A program made the translations under genes and the position numbers. This document shows, in pieces, positions 1-9,525 of a stretch of DNA of 64,000 nt (its first letter is position 1; every line of letters starts with the position of its first letter). This DNA comes from Alcaligenaceae bacterium (GTDB lineage: Bacteria > Pseudomonadota > Gammaproteobacteria > Burkholderiales > Burkholderiaceae_B): NCBI GenBank assembly GCA_013416455.1, contig JACCES010000008.1, forward strand, positions 1 through 64,000, in the 5' to 3' direction. A model generated the notes under the pieces. The model was not told the DNA's origin and ran no database searches. It saw only the letters and a program-made list of their open reading frames with translations.

Positions 1-70
1 GCGATGCGGCTGTAGCATGCGACACAGCACACGCCGTAGCCGATTCTTTTTGTTTTGTACGAACCGGCCG

Positions 71-91
71 CCCCCGGGATTCACCCGGGGG
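71..91. other. GC-rich hairpin in the leading non-coding stretch
   Basis: An 8-bp perfect stem, CCCCCGGG / CCCGGGGG around ATTCA, lies in the 287 bases before the first gene. No T-run follows on either strand, so I do not call it a terminator. The rest of bases 1-287 holds only GC-rich sequence with shadow reading frames; I see no gene or clear promoter in it. Confidence 0.35.
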
Positions 92-287
92 AAGGCCCCT
101 CTTCCCCACCCCGCCCCCTTCCCGTTCGGGCGCCCCCGCGCGCGAGGGCGGCCGCCCGGCCACCGGCCGCCACGAATCCCGCCCCGCCGGTTCCACAGGG
201 CAGCGGCGCCAGGCTCCGCAAGCCGCGCTGCTGGGCAAGACGGCCTCCCGCTGAATGCCCCGGCCACGCTGACACGGACGCCCGCCC

Positions 288-917
288 ATGTCTCTTTCGA
301 CCTGGCTCGCCTTCTTCGCCGCTTCCTGGGCCATTTCCTTCTCGCCCGGCCCGGGGGCCATTTCCGCAATGGCTTCCGGCCTGAGATACGGCTTCAGGCG
401 CGGCTACTGGACCACCGTCGGGCTGCTGCTGGGCATCATCCTGCAGTTCTGCATCGTGGCCGTCGGCCTGGGCGCCGTGCTGGCGACTTCGGAACTGGCC
501 TTCACCACCCTGAAATGGCTGGGCGCGGCCTACCTCGTCTACCTGGGCTGGCTGCAATTCCGCACGGACGCCGCCCCGGTGGCGGTCGAAAGCGCGCCCC
601 CGGCCGATTTCCGGGTGCGCGAGCTGGTGCTGCGCGGCTGTCTGGTCAACATCACCAACCCCAAGGGCACGGTGTTCCTGATGGCGGTGGTCCCGCAGTT
701 CCTGGACCCGTCATCCCCGCTGCCCCTGCAATACCTCATCCTCGGCGCAACCCTGTGCCTCACCGACCTGGTGGCCATGGGCTGCTACACCTCGCTGGCC
801 GCCCGCGTGCTGCGCCTGTTGCGCACGCCCCGCCACATCCGCTGGATGAACCGCGGCTTCGGCGCGCTGTTCATCCTTGCGGGCACGGTCCTGGCCACCC
901 TCGGCAGGCGCGCATGA
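288..917 (+). CDS. LysE/RhtB family translocator
   Basis: This 209-residue inner-membrane protein belongs to the LysE/RhtB family, which exports amino acids and related small metabolites. It opens with the family pattern SFSPGPGAISAMASGLRYG (about residues 18-36) and carries ITNPKGTVFLMAVVPQF near residue 123, followed by hydrophobic helices to the C-terminus. The usual family length is about 200-210 residues, so it is complete. The substrate cannot be read from sequence. It stands alone upstream of prfC, separated by a hairpin with a T-run. A second paralogue lies at 34194. Confidence 0.9.
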   Translation: MSLSTWLAFFAASWAISFSPGPGAISAMASGLRYGFRRGYWTTVGLLLGIILQFCIVAVGLGAVLATSELAFTTLKWLGAAYLVYLGWLQFRTDAAPVAVESAPPADFRVRELVLRGCLVNITNPKGTVFLMAVVPQFLDPSSPLPLQYLILGATLCLTDLVAMGCYTSLAARVLRLLRTPRHIRWMNRGFGALFILAGTVLATLGRRA

Positions 918-925
918 ACAATAGA

Positions 926-1049
926 CGTTTTTGCCTTGGGGCGGCCCGGCGGTCAGAGGCCCCCACGCTGCGCCTTCGGCTTGCTGCCCCCCACGGGGGC
1001 CGTTTTTGCCTTGGGGCGGCCCGGCGGCAAAAAGCCCCCACACTGCGCC
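926..1049. repeat. Pair of intergenic direct repeats, 75-bp period
   Basis: A 27-bp sequence beginning CGTTTTTGCCTTGGGG and ending CCCGGCGG occurs identically at 926-952 and 1001-1027. A further near-identical GCCCCCAC.CTGCGCC segment follows each copy (to 974 and 1049). The spacer holds a CTTCGGCTTGCTGCC motif and a hairpin. The arrangement looks like a REP-type intergenic repeat cluster; from memory, similar GC-rich palindromic repeats are common in Burkholderiales genomes, but copy number outside the window cannot be checked here. Confidence 0.6.
986..1007 (+). terminator. Intrinsic terminator after the lysE-type gene
   Basis: A 6-bp stem GCCCCC / GGGGGC with loop CAC at 986-1000 is followed two bases later by TTTTT (1003-1007). 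It lies 69 bases after the exporter stop codon and inside the repeat pair, so the repeat probably supplies the terminator. Confidence 0.55.
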
Positions 1050-1067
1050 AAGATTAAAATCCAAAAC

Positions 1068-2672
<1,605 letters not shown>

Positions 2673-2759
2673 GGGGGCGGGGCTTGTTTTCCCGGCGCTT
2701 TCCCAGCTTGGGTTGCCCTGCTTATATACTGCGCTAACACGTGTACTCAGAGGATACGG

Positions 2760-3413
2760 ATGTCCTGGCGTTTCATCTTTGCCATTCTGATCATCGCCGC
2801 CGGCGCTTCAGCCTGGGGCGGCATGCGCCTGGGCGAATGGCTGGTGGCCCATGGCCCTGTGAAACCGGAAATCAAGGCCACGCCGCCTGAATTGTCCGAC
2901 GTGCCCGTGCTCGACGCGGACGGCAAGCCATTCTTGGCAATGGCGCCGCAGCCGCTGGTCAACGGGCGTCTGGGCGTGCCCGAGCCGCCCGAACCGGTGC
3001 AATGGGAAGTGGCGGCGATCAGCGTCGACGAAGCACAGGCCGAAACGCCCATCAGCCTTGCCACCACCACCATCAGCATGGAAGAGGCCGTACAGATCGC
3101 CAATGCCAACCCGCACGGGCTGCAGGGGCTGGCCGACGTCGGCGACCTCATGGGAGGCGGCCCCGGCGTACCCACGCATGGGCCGCAATTCATTCAGCCG
3201 GTGGATATCAGCCAGCCGCCGCCGCCACCGCCCATCACAGCGGGCCCGGAAACCGGCGGCAACTGGCAGGCCGCCTTGCGCCAGGAACTGCAGGCATGCG
3301 GCCAACTGGGTTTCTTCGACCGGCCCAGCTGTTCGTGGTCGGCCCGCAACAAGTATTGCGAACCCAACAACGCCTGGGGCCGCGCACGGGATTGCCCCGC
3401 TAAGAGCTTCTGA
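2760..3413 (+). CDS. Hypothetical membrane-anchored protein with Cys-rich C-terminus
   Basis: I do not recognise this 217-residue protein. The start ATG follows AGAGGA. Residues 1-20 form a hydrophobic signal anchor (MSWRFIFAILIIAAGASAWG) and the remainder is predicted outside the cytoplasm: a Pro-rich middle with QPPPPPP near residue 156, then a compact C-terminal segment with four cysteines (ACGQLGFFDRPSCSW and NKYCEPNNAWGRARDCP). The even number of cysteines in an exported domain suggests disulfides. It converges on bfr. No neighbour indicates a function. Confidence 0.7.
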   Translation: MSWRFIFAILIIAAGASAWGGMRLGEWLVAHGPVKPEIKATPPELSDVPVLDADGKPFLAMAPQPLVNGRLGVPEPPEPVQWEVAAISVDEAQAETPISLATTTISMEEAVQIANANPHGLQGLADVGDLMGGGPGVPTHGPQFIQPVDISQPPPPPPITAGPETGGNWQAALRQELQACGQLGFFDRPSCSWSARNKYCEPNNAWGRARDCPAKSF

Positions 3414-3442
3414 CCCCGCGGGGATGAGGCGGATCAGCGGGC

Positions 3443-3475
3443 GCGGGCGGAACCCGCCGCGGCGGAATATCCGCC
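3443..3475. terminator. Hairpins between convergent genes
   Basis: Two adjacent stems, GCGGG/CCCGC (3443-3457) and GGCGGA/TCCGCC with loop ATA (3461-3475), lie between the stop codons of the hypothetical protein and bfr. They could end transcription from both sides, but neither is followed by a T-run. Confidence 0.35.
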
Positions 3476-3488
3476 CGGCGGCGATGGC

Positions 3489-3962
3489 TTATTCGTCGTC
3501 CATCTGCGACTGCAGGTAGTTCTGCAGGCCGACCTTGTCCACCAGATCGATCTGGGTTTCGAGCCAGTCGATGTGTTCTTCCGTATCGTTCAGGATGTCC
3601 TGCAGAAGGTCGCGCGAAACATAGTCGCGTACCGATTCGCAGTAGGCGATGCCTTCCTTGACGGTTTCCTGCGAGCCCTGTTCGAGACGGAGATCACAGG
3701 AAAGGATCTCGGGCACGTTTTCGCCGATGAGCAGTTTGTGAAGGTCCTGCAGATTGGGAAGGCCGTCGAGCATGAAAATGCGCTCGATCAGACGATCGGC
3801 GTGCTTCATTTCGCCGATCGATTCGTCGTATTCTTTCTTGCCGAGCCTGTCGAGGCCCCAATGACGCAACATCCGCGCATGCAGGAAATACTGATTGATG
3901 GCGGTGAGTTCGTTCTTGAGTTGCTTATTGAGATGCTGAATGACGGTGCGATCGCCTTTCAT
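3489..3962 (-). CDS. bfr: Bacterioferritin (haem-binding, substituted ferroxidase site)
   Basis: This 157-residue subunit builds the 24-mer iron-storage shell. The start is ATG 3962 with GGAG seven bases upstream and the conserved [15 protein letters not shown] opening. Met52, the haem ligand, is present ([11 protein letters not shown]), as are ferroxidase ligands Glu18, Glu51, His54, Glu94 and His130. The position of Glu127 (EEGH in the E. coli protein) is Thr in DTEEHID. This matches the idea of a haem-binding beta-type subunit of heteropolymeric bacterioferritins such as in Pseudomonas putida; that reading is inference. bfd lies upstream on the same strand. Confidence 0.95.
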   Translation of the reverse strand: MKGDRTVIQHLNKQLKNELTAINQYFLHARMLRHWGLDRLGKKEYDESIGEMKHADRLIERIFMLDGLPNLQDLHKLLIGENVPEILSCDLRLEQGSQETVKEGIAYCESVRDYVSRDLLQDILNDTEEHIDWLETQIDLVDKVGLQNYLQSQMDDE

Positions 3963-4076
3963 GGCCGTACTCCGCTGGCTGATGATTGAAGGGGCAACCA
4001 TTAGCCTAACACGGCGCACGCACTCATGGTGCGCCGCCGGCCCGGTACGGCCCACCGTGGCCGTGTATTCTTGCGC

Positions 4077-4343
4077 TCAGCCCCGGCTGACCGCAACCAC
4101 CTGCAGTGGGAGAAGATCAGGGTCGTTGGCCGCTTCGTGATCGAAGGCCCCATCTGACTGCGGCTCGGTCACATGGCCGGCATAGCGGCCGCCGGGCAGG
4201 TAGTCGGTGGCCGTGTCACGGCAGCAGCCGCAACACCCGCCCACGCCAAGCTGGGCTTCCAGATCGGAAAGCGATGCGGCACCAGTAGCGACGGCTTCCT
4301 GGACCTGACGTTCCGTGATGGCATTACATACGCAAATAAACAT
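4077..4343 (-). CDS. bfd: Bacterioferritin-associated ferredoxin
   Basis: Bfd is a small [2Fe-2S] ferredoxin that reduces the bacterioferritin core so that stored iron is released. The 88-residue protein has the cluster ligands Cys4, Cys6, Cys38 and Cys41 (MFICVCNAI and GGCCGCC). It carries an acidic C-terminal extension of about 25 residues beyond the usual 60-70. I chose ATG 4343 over an in-frame TTG at 4358 because homologues begin MFICVCN or MYVCVCN. There is no Shine-Dalgarno sequence; the promoter places the transcript start at or next to the ATG. bfr follows 114 bases downstream. Confidence 0.93.
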   Translation of the reverse strand: MFICVCNAITERQVQEAVATGAASLSDLEAQLGVGGCCGCCRDTATDYLPGGRYAGHVTEPQSDGAFDHEAANDPDLLPLQVVAVSRG

Positions 4344-4357
4344 GAGAACAATTATCA
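4343..4357 (-). promoter_or_regulatory. Fur-like operator over the bfd start
   Basis: On the minus strand this reads TGATAATTGTTCTCA, which matches 12 of the 14 fixed positions of the 7-1-7 Fur box TGATAATnATTATCA. It overlaps the -10 element and the first base of the bfd start codon, so bound Fur would block initiation. Iron control of bfd is established in other proteobacteria; this site is read only from sequence. Confidence 0.65.
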
Positions 4358-4380
4358 ACTATGCAGATAGTTTCTGGCAA
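4351..4380 (-). promoter_or_regulatory. bfd sigma70 promoter
   Basis: On the minus strand TTGCCA (4380-4375), an 18-base spacer and GATAAT (4356-4351) give five of six matches in each hexamer. Only seven bases separate the -10 element from the bfd ATG, so transcription probably starts at or within one base of the start codon. Confidence 0.6.
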
Positions 4381-4526
4381 TCGTCCCCATAGTTTTTTTT
4401 GTAACAACAGCATGATAGGCGGCCCTGCGCACTGCAACGGGGATGGGCCCGGGAAGCATCGGTGAGGCGCCGGCACCGCAACGAGCCGGGCCCGCCACGG
4501 TTGCCGGCGCCCCCGACGGGCGTCTG

Positions 4527-4925
4527 TCAGAACACGATCTCCTTGCGCGCCGGATCCAGCGTAATGGTGTCGCCTGTTTTCAACAGCCGCACGAGATCCT
4601 GGCTCCAGCCTTCCGTAATGGTCATATTGGCCAGCACGGCGCCCTGGACCATCACCGGATTCAGCTTGCCGAACACGAGAGCCAGCGGAGCAATGCCCTT
4701 GTGCAGCAGGTCGAAGAATGCCCAGCCCCCGGCCACGCCCCCCTTCGCGGTCGGGATCACGAGGATTTTGCCCTTGATGGATTCGCCTTCGGCGCTATGC
4801 CCGATGCGGGAGATCACACCGGTCACCCGGTTCAGGTCGTAGCGCGGGCTGAAGCCTTCCCGCATGACCAGTACCTGCCCGCCGACCTTTTCCCCCCACG
4901 CCCTATCGACATGCACTGTGGTCAC
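4527..4925 (-). CDS. Aconitase X small (swivel) subunit, DUF126
   Basis: This is the 132-residue swivel-domain subunit of a two-subunit aconitase X (AcnX) hydro-lyase. I start it at GTG 4925, which overlaps the large-subunit stop (GTGA) and follows AGGAGA; the open frame further upstream is out of phase with any family sequence. The domain shows the DUF126 pattern GKILVIPTAKGGVAGGWAFFDL and ends in TGDTITLDPARKEIVF. Known AcnX enzymes dehydrate cis-3-hydroxy-L-proline in bacteria or mevalonate 5-phosphate in archaea. The substrate here is not decided by sequence. Confidence 0.85.
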   Translation of the reverse strand: MTTVHVDRAWGEKVGGQVLVMREGFSPRYDLNRVTGVISRIGHSAEGESIKGKILVIPTAKGGVAGGWAFFDLLHKGIAPLALVFGKLNPVMVQGAVLANMTITEGWSQDLVRLLKTGDTITLDPARKEIVF

Positions 4926-6163
4926 TTCAGTTCTCCTGTGCAGGCAACATCGACACAATCGGCGGTTCGGCGCAGTACGGTGTTGAAACGATGAGCCGTG
5001 ATGGTATTGACGATCTTGGCGGAATTGGAAACCAGGTTTGCCCACTCGTTCTCGGCGCGTATGTCCGACAGGCGCTGCAGGATGTAGAAACACACGCCCT
5101 GCAGCAGCACGACCCCCGCCTGTTCCAGCGTATCCACGTAGCCGAGGCGCTTCGCATCGCTGTAAACCGAATGGTTGGTGGTGACGACCACCGTCATGTT
5201 CCCCGCGACCTTTCTGCCCTCGAACAAATGGGCCAGCCGCTGCATTTCGAAAAGCGACTGCTGGGGGCCGGAGAAAACCACGATGTTCTTCCGGGCGTCG
5301 ACAAAGGAATAGCCGTCGTAGATCCCTTGAAGATCGTCGTCGGTGACCGTCATGGTCTGGCGCGGCTCGTTGCCCCCCAGCGCGGCTTCAAGCGTCGCCG
5401 CTTCCGGCGTCACCCCCACCATATGGAACATCGCCATCGAGCCGTAGCTTGCCAGCGAAGCGCCGAGATGCTTGAGGGCATCGGGGGGCGGCGTGGTATC
5501 GATGCCCTGGAACACCGGGACGGCATAATAATCCTGATTGGGATGCCCGACGATCTTGCCCAGCGCCCCCCAGTCGGCGAGATCCGAAAGCGTGGCGCTG
5601 ACGTTCACGACGATATTGCCGCGCCGCACCTCATCGAGATGGAAGCCGTATGCGGGCGTGCGCCCCGTCAGGGCGGCGGCGAAGCTGGATTTCCCGGCTT
5701 CGAAGTTGCTGCGCGCGCCGAAGACGGAATTGGCATAGATGACGGTGCCCGTATCGCCCCAGGCGACGTGTTCGCCCAGCTTGGGCTGGTAGACCGTCTG
5801 GTAGTTGATACAGGTGTCGGTGGTGCTGATGTCCATCCGGCGCAGGTGCATGACGAGTTCGCGCTCTTTGTCTTCCTCGGCCTTGTCCGGCTGCAGGCGG
5901 GGCTCGTCGCTGAAGTGCATGCAACGGGCATTGCTTGTGGAGGGCACCACGCATTTCGCGCCTTCGTCCGCGATCTGCCGCATCATTTCCAGGCCGCCGT
6001 CCCCCATGACTTCGATGTCGCCCATGACATGGGCATTGACAATGGGAACGAAGCGTTTCGCATTGAAGAATTTCCCGACTTCAACCTGAAAACGTATGGC
6101 CTCCTGTACCGCCCTGCCCTTGTCGCCGTCGAACATGGCCTGTTCTTCCTGGGTCAACTCCAT
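4922..6163 (-). CDS. Aconitase X large (catalytic) subunit
   Basis: This is the catalytic AcnX subunit, an iron-sulfur hydro-lyase of about 413 residues. Family features include PSTSNARCMHFS, TDTCINYQTVYQPKLGEHVAWGDTGT and SVFGARSNFEAGKSS in the first half, and a GYVDTLEQAGVVLLQGVCF segment near the C-terminus. I prefer ATG 6163 (MELTQEEQAMF), with GGGAAGG about ten bases upstream; ATG 6172 and ATG 6193, the latter overlapping the Bug receptor stop as ATGA, are alternatives. It is translationally coupled to the small subunit. With a Bug receptor and a GntR regulator it forms a catabolic unit, plausibly for a hydroxyproline-like or hydroxyacid substrate. Confidence 0.88.
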   Translation of the reverse strand: MELTQEEQAMFDGDKGRAVQEAIRFQVEVGKFFNAKRFVPIVNAHVMGDIEVMGDGGLEMMRQIADEGAKCVVPSTSNARCMHFSDEPRLQPDKAEEDKERELVMHLRRMDISTTDTCINYQTVYQPKLGEHVAWGDTGTVIYANSVFGARSNFEAGKSSFAAALTGRTPAYGFHLDEVRRGNIVVNVSATLSDLADWGALGKIVGHPNQDYYAVPVFQGIDTTPPPDALKHLGASLASYGSMAMFHMVGVTPEAATLEAALGGNEPRQTMTVTDDDLQGIYDGYSFVDARKNIVVFSGPQQSLFEMQRLAHLFEGRKVAGNMTVVVTTNHSVYSDAKRLGYVDTLEQAGVVLLQGVCFYILQRLSDIRAENEWANLVSNSAKIVNTITAHRFNTVLRRTADCVDVACTGELK

Positions 6164-6189
6164 GATATTCATACCTTCCCTGCTGTTCG

Positions 6190-7182
6190 TCATTGCTGGA
6201 TCGTGATGTTGGCCGCCTCGATGATGCTGGTATACAGCGTACGTTGGCGTTGAATGAATTTCTTGAATTCCCCGGGTGTGGACGGTGCCGCCGAGATCCC
6301 CAGATTGGCCAGCTTCTCTTTGACGTCCGGCCGGTCCAGGACTTTCCGCAGCGCCGCGGCAATTTCGTCGATGATTTCCGGCGGTGTGCCGCCAGGGGCG
6401 AAAACACCCTGCCAGTTCTCGATATCGAAATCGGAAAGCCCGCTTTCAACGAGAGTCGGCACCTCGGGTATGAGTTCGGAACGATCCTTGGTCGTCACCG
6501 CCAGCGCCGTTGCCTTGCCTTCTCTGACAAAGGGAAGCGCCGGCGGCAATCCCGCAAAAAAGATGTGCACCTGCCCCCCGACCAGATCCGTGATCGCCGG
6601 CGCGCCGCCTTTATAGGGAATGTGCAGGATGTCCGTCTCCGTCATCAGCTTGAACTGCTCGCCGGCCAGATGCTGCGGCCCGCCGGTTCCCGAGGAGGCG
6701 TATGAAACCTTGCCGGCGTTCTGCCTGGCGTAATCGACGAGTTCCTTTACGTTCCGGGCGGGCACCGATGGATGCGCAACGAGCAGCAAAGGCGCGCTTC
6801 CCGCCTGGGAAACGGGCGTGAGATCCTTTTCCGCATCGTATTGCATCTGGGAATAGAGCAAGGGGTTGATGACCGTTTCGGCCGGCGAAGCCATCAGCAG
6901 CGTGTAGCCGTCCGCCGGCGACTTGGCCACGTAGTTGGCGCCGATGTTGCCGCCCGCGCCGGTACGGTTTTCCACCATGACTGTCTGGCCCCACAGGGTG
7001 GACAGTTCCGAAGCAACGACCCGGGCGATGGCATCGGTGGCTCCGCCGGCGGGAAAGGCGGCGATTATCCTGACCGGCTGCTCGGGAAACGCCGCGAACG
7101 CGCTGCCCGCATGCATCATTGCCGTTACGGTGGCGACGGGCAGCCAAAGGCCCCGCAGCCAGGGTTTTCCAAACGTCCGCAT
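6190..7182 (-). CDS. Bug-family (TctC) tripartite tricarboxylate transporter receptor
   Basis: This is a 330-residue periplasmic receptor of the Bug/TctC family, which captures carboxylates and related solutes. A signal peptide of about 30 residues ends near SAFA|AFPEQP. The family motif PVRIIAAFPAGGATDAIARVVA and the second-domain HIPYKGGAPAITDLVGGQV are present. AAGGAGG lies six bases before the ATG. No TctA or TctB membrane components are encoded nearby, as is usual for the expanded Bug set of Alcaligenaceae. Its position directly ahead of the AcnX genes suggests that it binds the AcnX substrate or a precursor. Confidence 0.93.
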   Translation of the reverse strand: MRTFGKPWLRGLWLPVATVTAMMHAGSAFAAFPEQPVRIIAAFPAGGATDAIARVVASELSTLWGQTVMVENRTGAGGNIGANYVAKSPADGYTLLMASPAETVINPLLYSQMQYDAEKDLTPVSQAGSAPLLLVAHPSVPARNVKELVDYARQNAGKVSYASSGTGGPQHLAGEQFKLMTETDILHIPYKGGAPAITDLVGGQVHIFFAGLPPALPFVREGKATALAVTTKDRSELIPEVPTLVESGLSDFDIENWQGVFAPGGTPPEIIDEIAAALRKVLDRPDVKEKLANLGISAAPSTPGEFKKFIQRQRTLYTSIIEAANITIQQ

Positions 7183-7255
7183 AGTCTTCCTCCTTTTGTC
7201 CGGCCCGTCATCGGCGGGCCTTGGCTTGTAAACTCATGGCGGACCCAATGGAAAA

Positions 7256-8014
7256 TCAGCTCACCTTGCGGATGGATGATGAAATCTGCATGGGTCCGGA
7301 TACCTCCAGTTGAAAGGCAAAGATTTCCGGCTGAATGTAAAAACGGGTTCGTTCAAGGATCAGCCCCTCTTCGTCGAAGGAAGTGCGATCCATCAATAAG
7401 GACATGGCCTCTTCGCCGAGCGAGAGCAATTCAGAGAACCCGGAAGGCGCGCGCACGGCCAGAATGCTGGTGCTGGCGCTTGCGACCTTGCGCTTCACGA
7501 TATCGTGCAGCACGGCATAGACCGGATTCGCCTCGACCTGCTCGCGGCTGACTTCCACGCCAAAGCAGGACATCGTGCATTGCGCGATCGCCACCACCGC
7601 GTCATCCACCCGATAAACCCTCGTAAAGCGCAATACGTTGCCCAGCGCGGCCACCTGGCCGTCCGCCGCCATGATGTCGCGCGGAGGTTCGAATTCGATG
7701 AGTTCCGTTTTCGGGTCGTACCCCTGAGCCACCAGGCTGTCGTAGAACCCCCGCAGGGTCTTCAGTTCCTGGTTCACTTTGGGGCCCGACACGAAGACGC
7801 CTTTCCCCTGGCGGCTCACCACGAGGCCCTGGTCGACCAGAACGCGAATGGCCTGGCGAACAGTGACCCGGCTCACATCGAACAGCTGGGTAAGTTCGTA
7901 TTCGGACGGAAGCTTTTCCAGGGGCAGGAGCTTTTTCGTCTCGATGTCATGGAGAAGCTTCTGCGCTATCTGCAGGTACAGGGCCGTATGCCCGTCGCGA
8001 TTCAATCGGATCAT
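7256..8014 (-). CDS. GntR-family regulator with UTRA domain (HutC subfamily)
   Basis: This regulator has an N-terminal winged helix (LPSEYELTQLFDVSRVTVRQAIRVLVDQGLVV, about residues 35-70) and a C-terminal UTRA effector domain (from about residue 90 to 245), which places it in the HutC subfamily. It is the first gene of the minus-strand run gntR, Bug receptor, AcnX large, AcnX small, so it probably responds to the catabolite. I start at ATG 8014; GTG 8023 in the same frame is equally possible because neither has a clear ribosome binding site. An inverted repeat with CTTG/CAAG halves lies just upstream. Confidence 0.88.
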   Translation of the reverse strand: MIRLNRDGHTALYLQIAQKLLHDIETKKLLPLEKLPSEYELTQLFDVSRVTVRQAIRVLVDQGLVVSRQGKGVFVSGPKVNQELKTLRGFYDSLVAQGYDPKTELIEFEPPRDIMAADGQVAALGNVLRFTRVYRVDDAVVAIAQCTMSCFGVEVSREQVEANPVYAVLHDIVKRKVASASTSILAVRAPSGFSELLSLGEEAMSLLMDRTSFDEEGLILERTRFYIQPEIFAFQLEVSGPMQISSSIRKVS

Positions 8015-8046
8015 CCTCGTCACTCTCTCTACATGCGAATTCTTTC

Positions 8047-8073
8047 ACTTGCATTAAGACAAGTCAATACAAG
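8047..8073. promoter_or_regulatory. Candidate GntR/HutC operator
   Basis: The inverted repeat ACTTG-N8-CAAGT spans 8047-8064 and a further CAAG half-site ends at 8073. HutC-type regulators bind CTTG...CAAG palindromes. On the minus strand a TTGACT hexamer with a 17-base spacer to AAGAAT overlaps it, so the site sits on the probable gntR operon promoter and suggests autoregulation. Confidence 0.5.
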
Positions 8074-8101
8074 ATGAAAAATGTTTTGGCGGATCGGTCT
8101 T

Positions 8102-9508
8102 TTATCCGGCGTCGAGAGCGGCCCGCGCCTTTCTCATGATGGCCGGTTCGATGCCGGCGGCTTCCCGGTACTTCGCCACCGTCCGCCGGGCGATGACCAC
8201 GCCCTGAGCCGCCAGACGCTCGGCTATCTTGCTGTCGGACAGCGGCTTCCGGGGGGATTCCTCGCTCACCAGCTTGGCGATGAGGCTGCGCACCGCCGTG
8301 GCCGATGTGGCGTCGCCGTCATCGGTCTGCAGGGCCGCGCTGAAGAACTGCTTGAGCTCGATCACGCCCCATGGCGTCTGCGCGTACTTGTGCCGCGTCG
8401 AACGGGAAATCGTGGACTCGTGCAGCCCGAGCTGCTGCGCGATATCCCGCAGCACCATGGGCCGCATCGCCGCAACGCCTTTTTCCAGGTAGCCGGTCTG
8501 CTGGTCGACGATGGCCTGCGCCACGCGCATGATGGTGACGAAACGCTGGTTCACGCTTTTCACCAGGCCCTGCGCCTGCTGCAGCTGCGCGTGCAGCTCC
8601 GGCGAGACCTGTGTCCGGGCCATCAGGCTCTCGTACACGGCGTTGACACGCACGCGCGGCACCACCGCCGGATTCAGGACGGCCACCCAGCGATCCCGGG
8701 CCTTGCGCATGATGACGTCAGGCGTCACGTAGTCGGCGGCCTCGCCGGCCCAGTTGCGCCCCGGGCGGGGTTCGAGCCGCAGCAGCAGTGCGTGAGCGGC
8801 GCGCAACAAGGGCATCGGCACCCCCATCATGTCGCGCAGCCGGTTGAGATTGCCGGTGGCGAGCACGGACAGATGCTGTGCGGCGATCGCCCGGGCGCAT
8901 TCGTGGATGTCGTCGTCCAGCCCATCGCCGCCCGCGCGCCGCGCGCGCAATTGCAGAAGCAGACATTCCGAGAGCGATCGCGCGCCCACCCCGGGCGGAT
9001 CGAAAGACTGGAGCAGCCGCAGCGCGGTGGTCAGCTCATCGGCATCGACGCCGCGTTCGGCCGGAAGCAGGTCGTGGATTTCGTCCAGCGGCGTGGGCAG
9101 ATAGCCGTTGTCGTCCAGTTCGTCGATCAGCAGACCGGCCAGGACGCAATCGCGCTCGCTGGCCCGCGTGAGCCTCAGCTGTTCATGGAGATGGTCCCGC
9201 AGGCTCAGGGGCAGCGGCGCTTCGGGCCGCTCGGTGTCGTCATCGCCCCCCGACTGCGTCCGCCCGGCTGAACCGGCCTGCAGCCATCGGTCTTCCAGGC
9301 CCTCGTCATGATCTGGCGCTACCGCGCCATCCGCATCGATGTCATACTCATCACCGCGCTCCAGCAGGGGGTTTTCCTGCAGCGCCCGCGCCACCTCCAG
9401 CTCCAGATCCTGGGTCGAGAGCTGCAGAAAGCGGATCGACTGCTGCAGCTGCGGCGTAAGCGCAAGCTGCTGCTGTTGACGAAGTTCCAGTGACTGACGC
9501 GTATGCAT
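8102..9508 (-). CDS. rpoN: RNA polymerase sigma-54 factor
   Basis: Sigma-54 directs core polymerase to -24/-12 promoters and depends on enhancer-binding AAA+ activators. The 468-residue protein has the Gln-rich region I (MHTRQSLELRQQQQLALTPQL), an acidic region II, the core-binding domain and, near the C-terminus, the RpoN box ARRTVAKYRE. The length is normal. Many proteobacteria keep rpoN between lptB and hpf/ptsN; here neither flank contains them. The start codon lies only 17 bases from the divergent membrane-protein gene, so the two promoters must overlap the opposite genes or each other. Confidence 0.97.
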   Translation of the reverse strand: MHTRQSLELRQQQQLALTPQLQQSIRFLQLSTQDLELEVARALQENPLLERGDEYDIDADGAVAPDHDEGLEDRWLQAGSAGRTQSGGDDDTERPEAPLPLSLRDHLHEQLRLTRASERDCVLAGLLIDELDDNGYLPTPLDEIHDLLPAERGVDADELTTALRLLQSFDPPGVGARSLSECLLLQLRARRAGGDGLDDDIHECARAIAAQHLSVLATGNLNRLRDMMGVPMPLLRAAHALLLRLEPRPGRNWAGEAADYVTPDVIMRKARDRWVAVLNPAVVPRVRVNAVYESLMARTQVSPELHAQLQQAQGLVKSVNQRFVTIMRVAQAIVDQQTGYLEKGVAAMRPMVLRDIAQQLGLHESTISRSTRHKYAQTPWGVIELKQFFSAALQTDDGDATSATAVRSLIAKLVSEESPRKPLSDSKIAERLAAQGVVIARRTVAKYREAAGIEPAIMRKARAALDAG

Positions 9509-9525
9509 ATTGTGGAAAGCAACTC

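Noticed and set aside
71-91. Perfect hairpin near the window start as an intrinsic terminator
   Set aside because: There is no T-run on either strand after the stem.
17-1057. A 346-codon open frame across the exporter gene
   Set aside because: It overlaps the LysE-type gene in another frame, is Arg/Pro-rich and has no family features; it is a GC-bias shadow.
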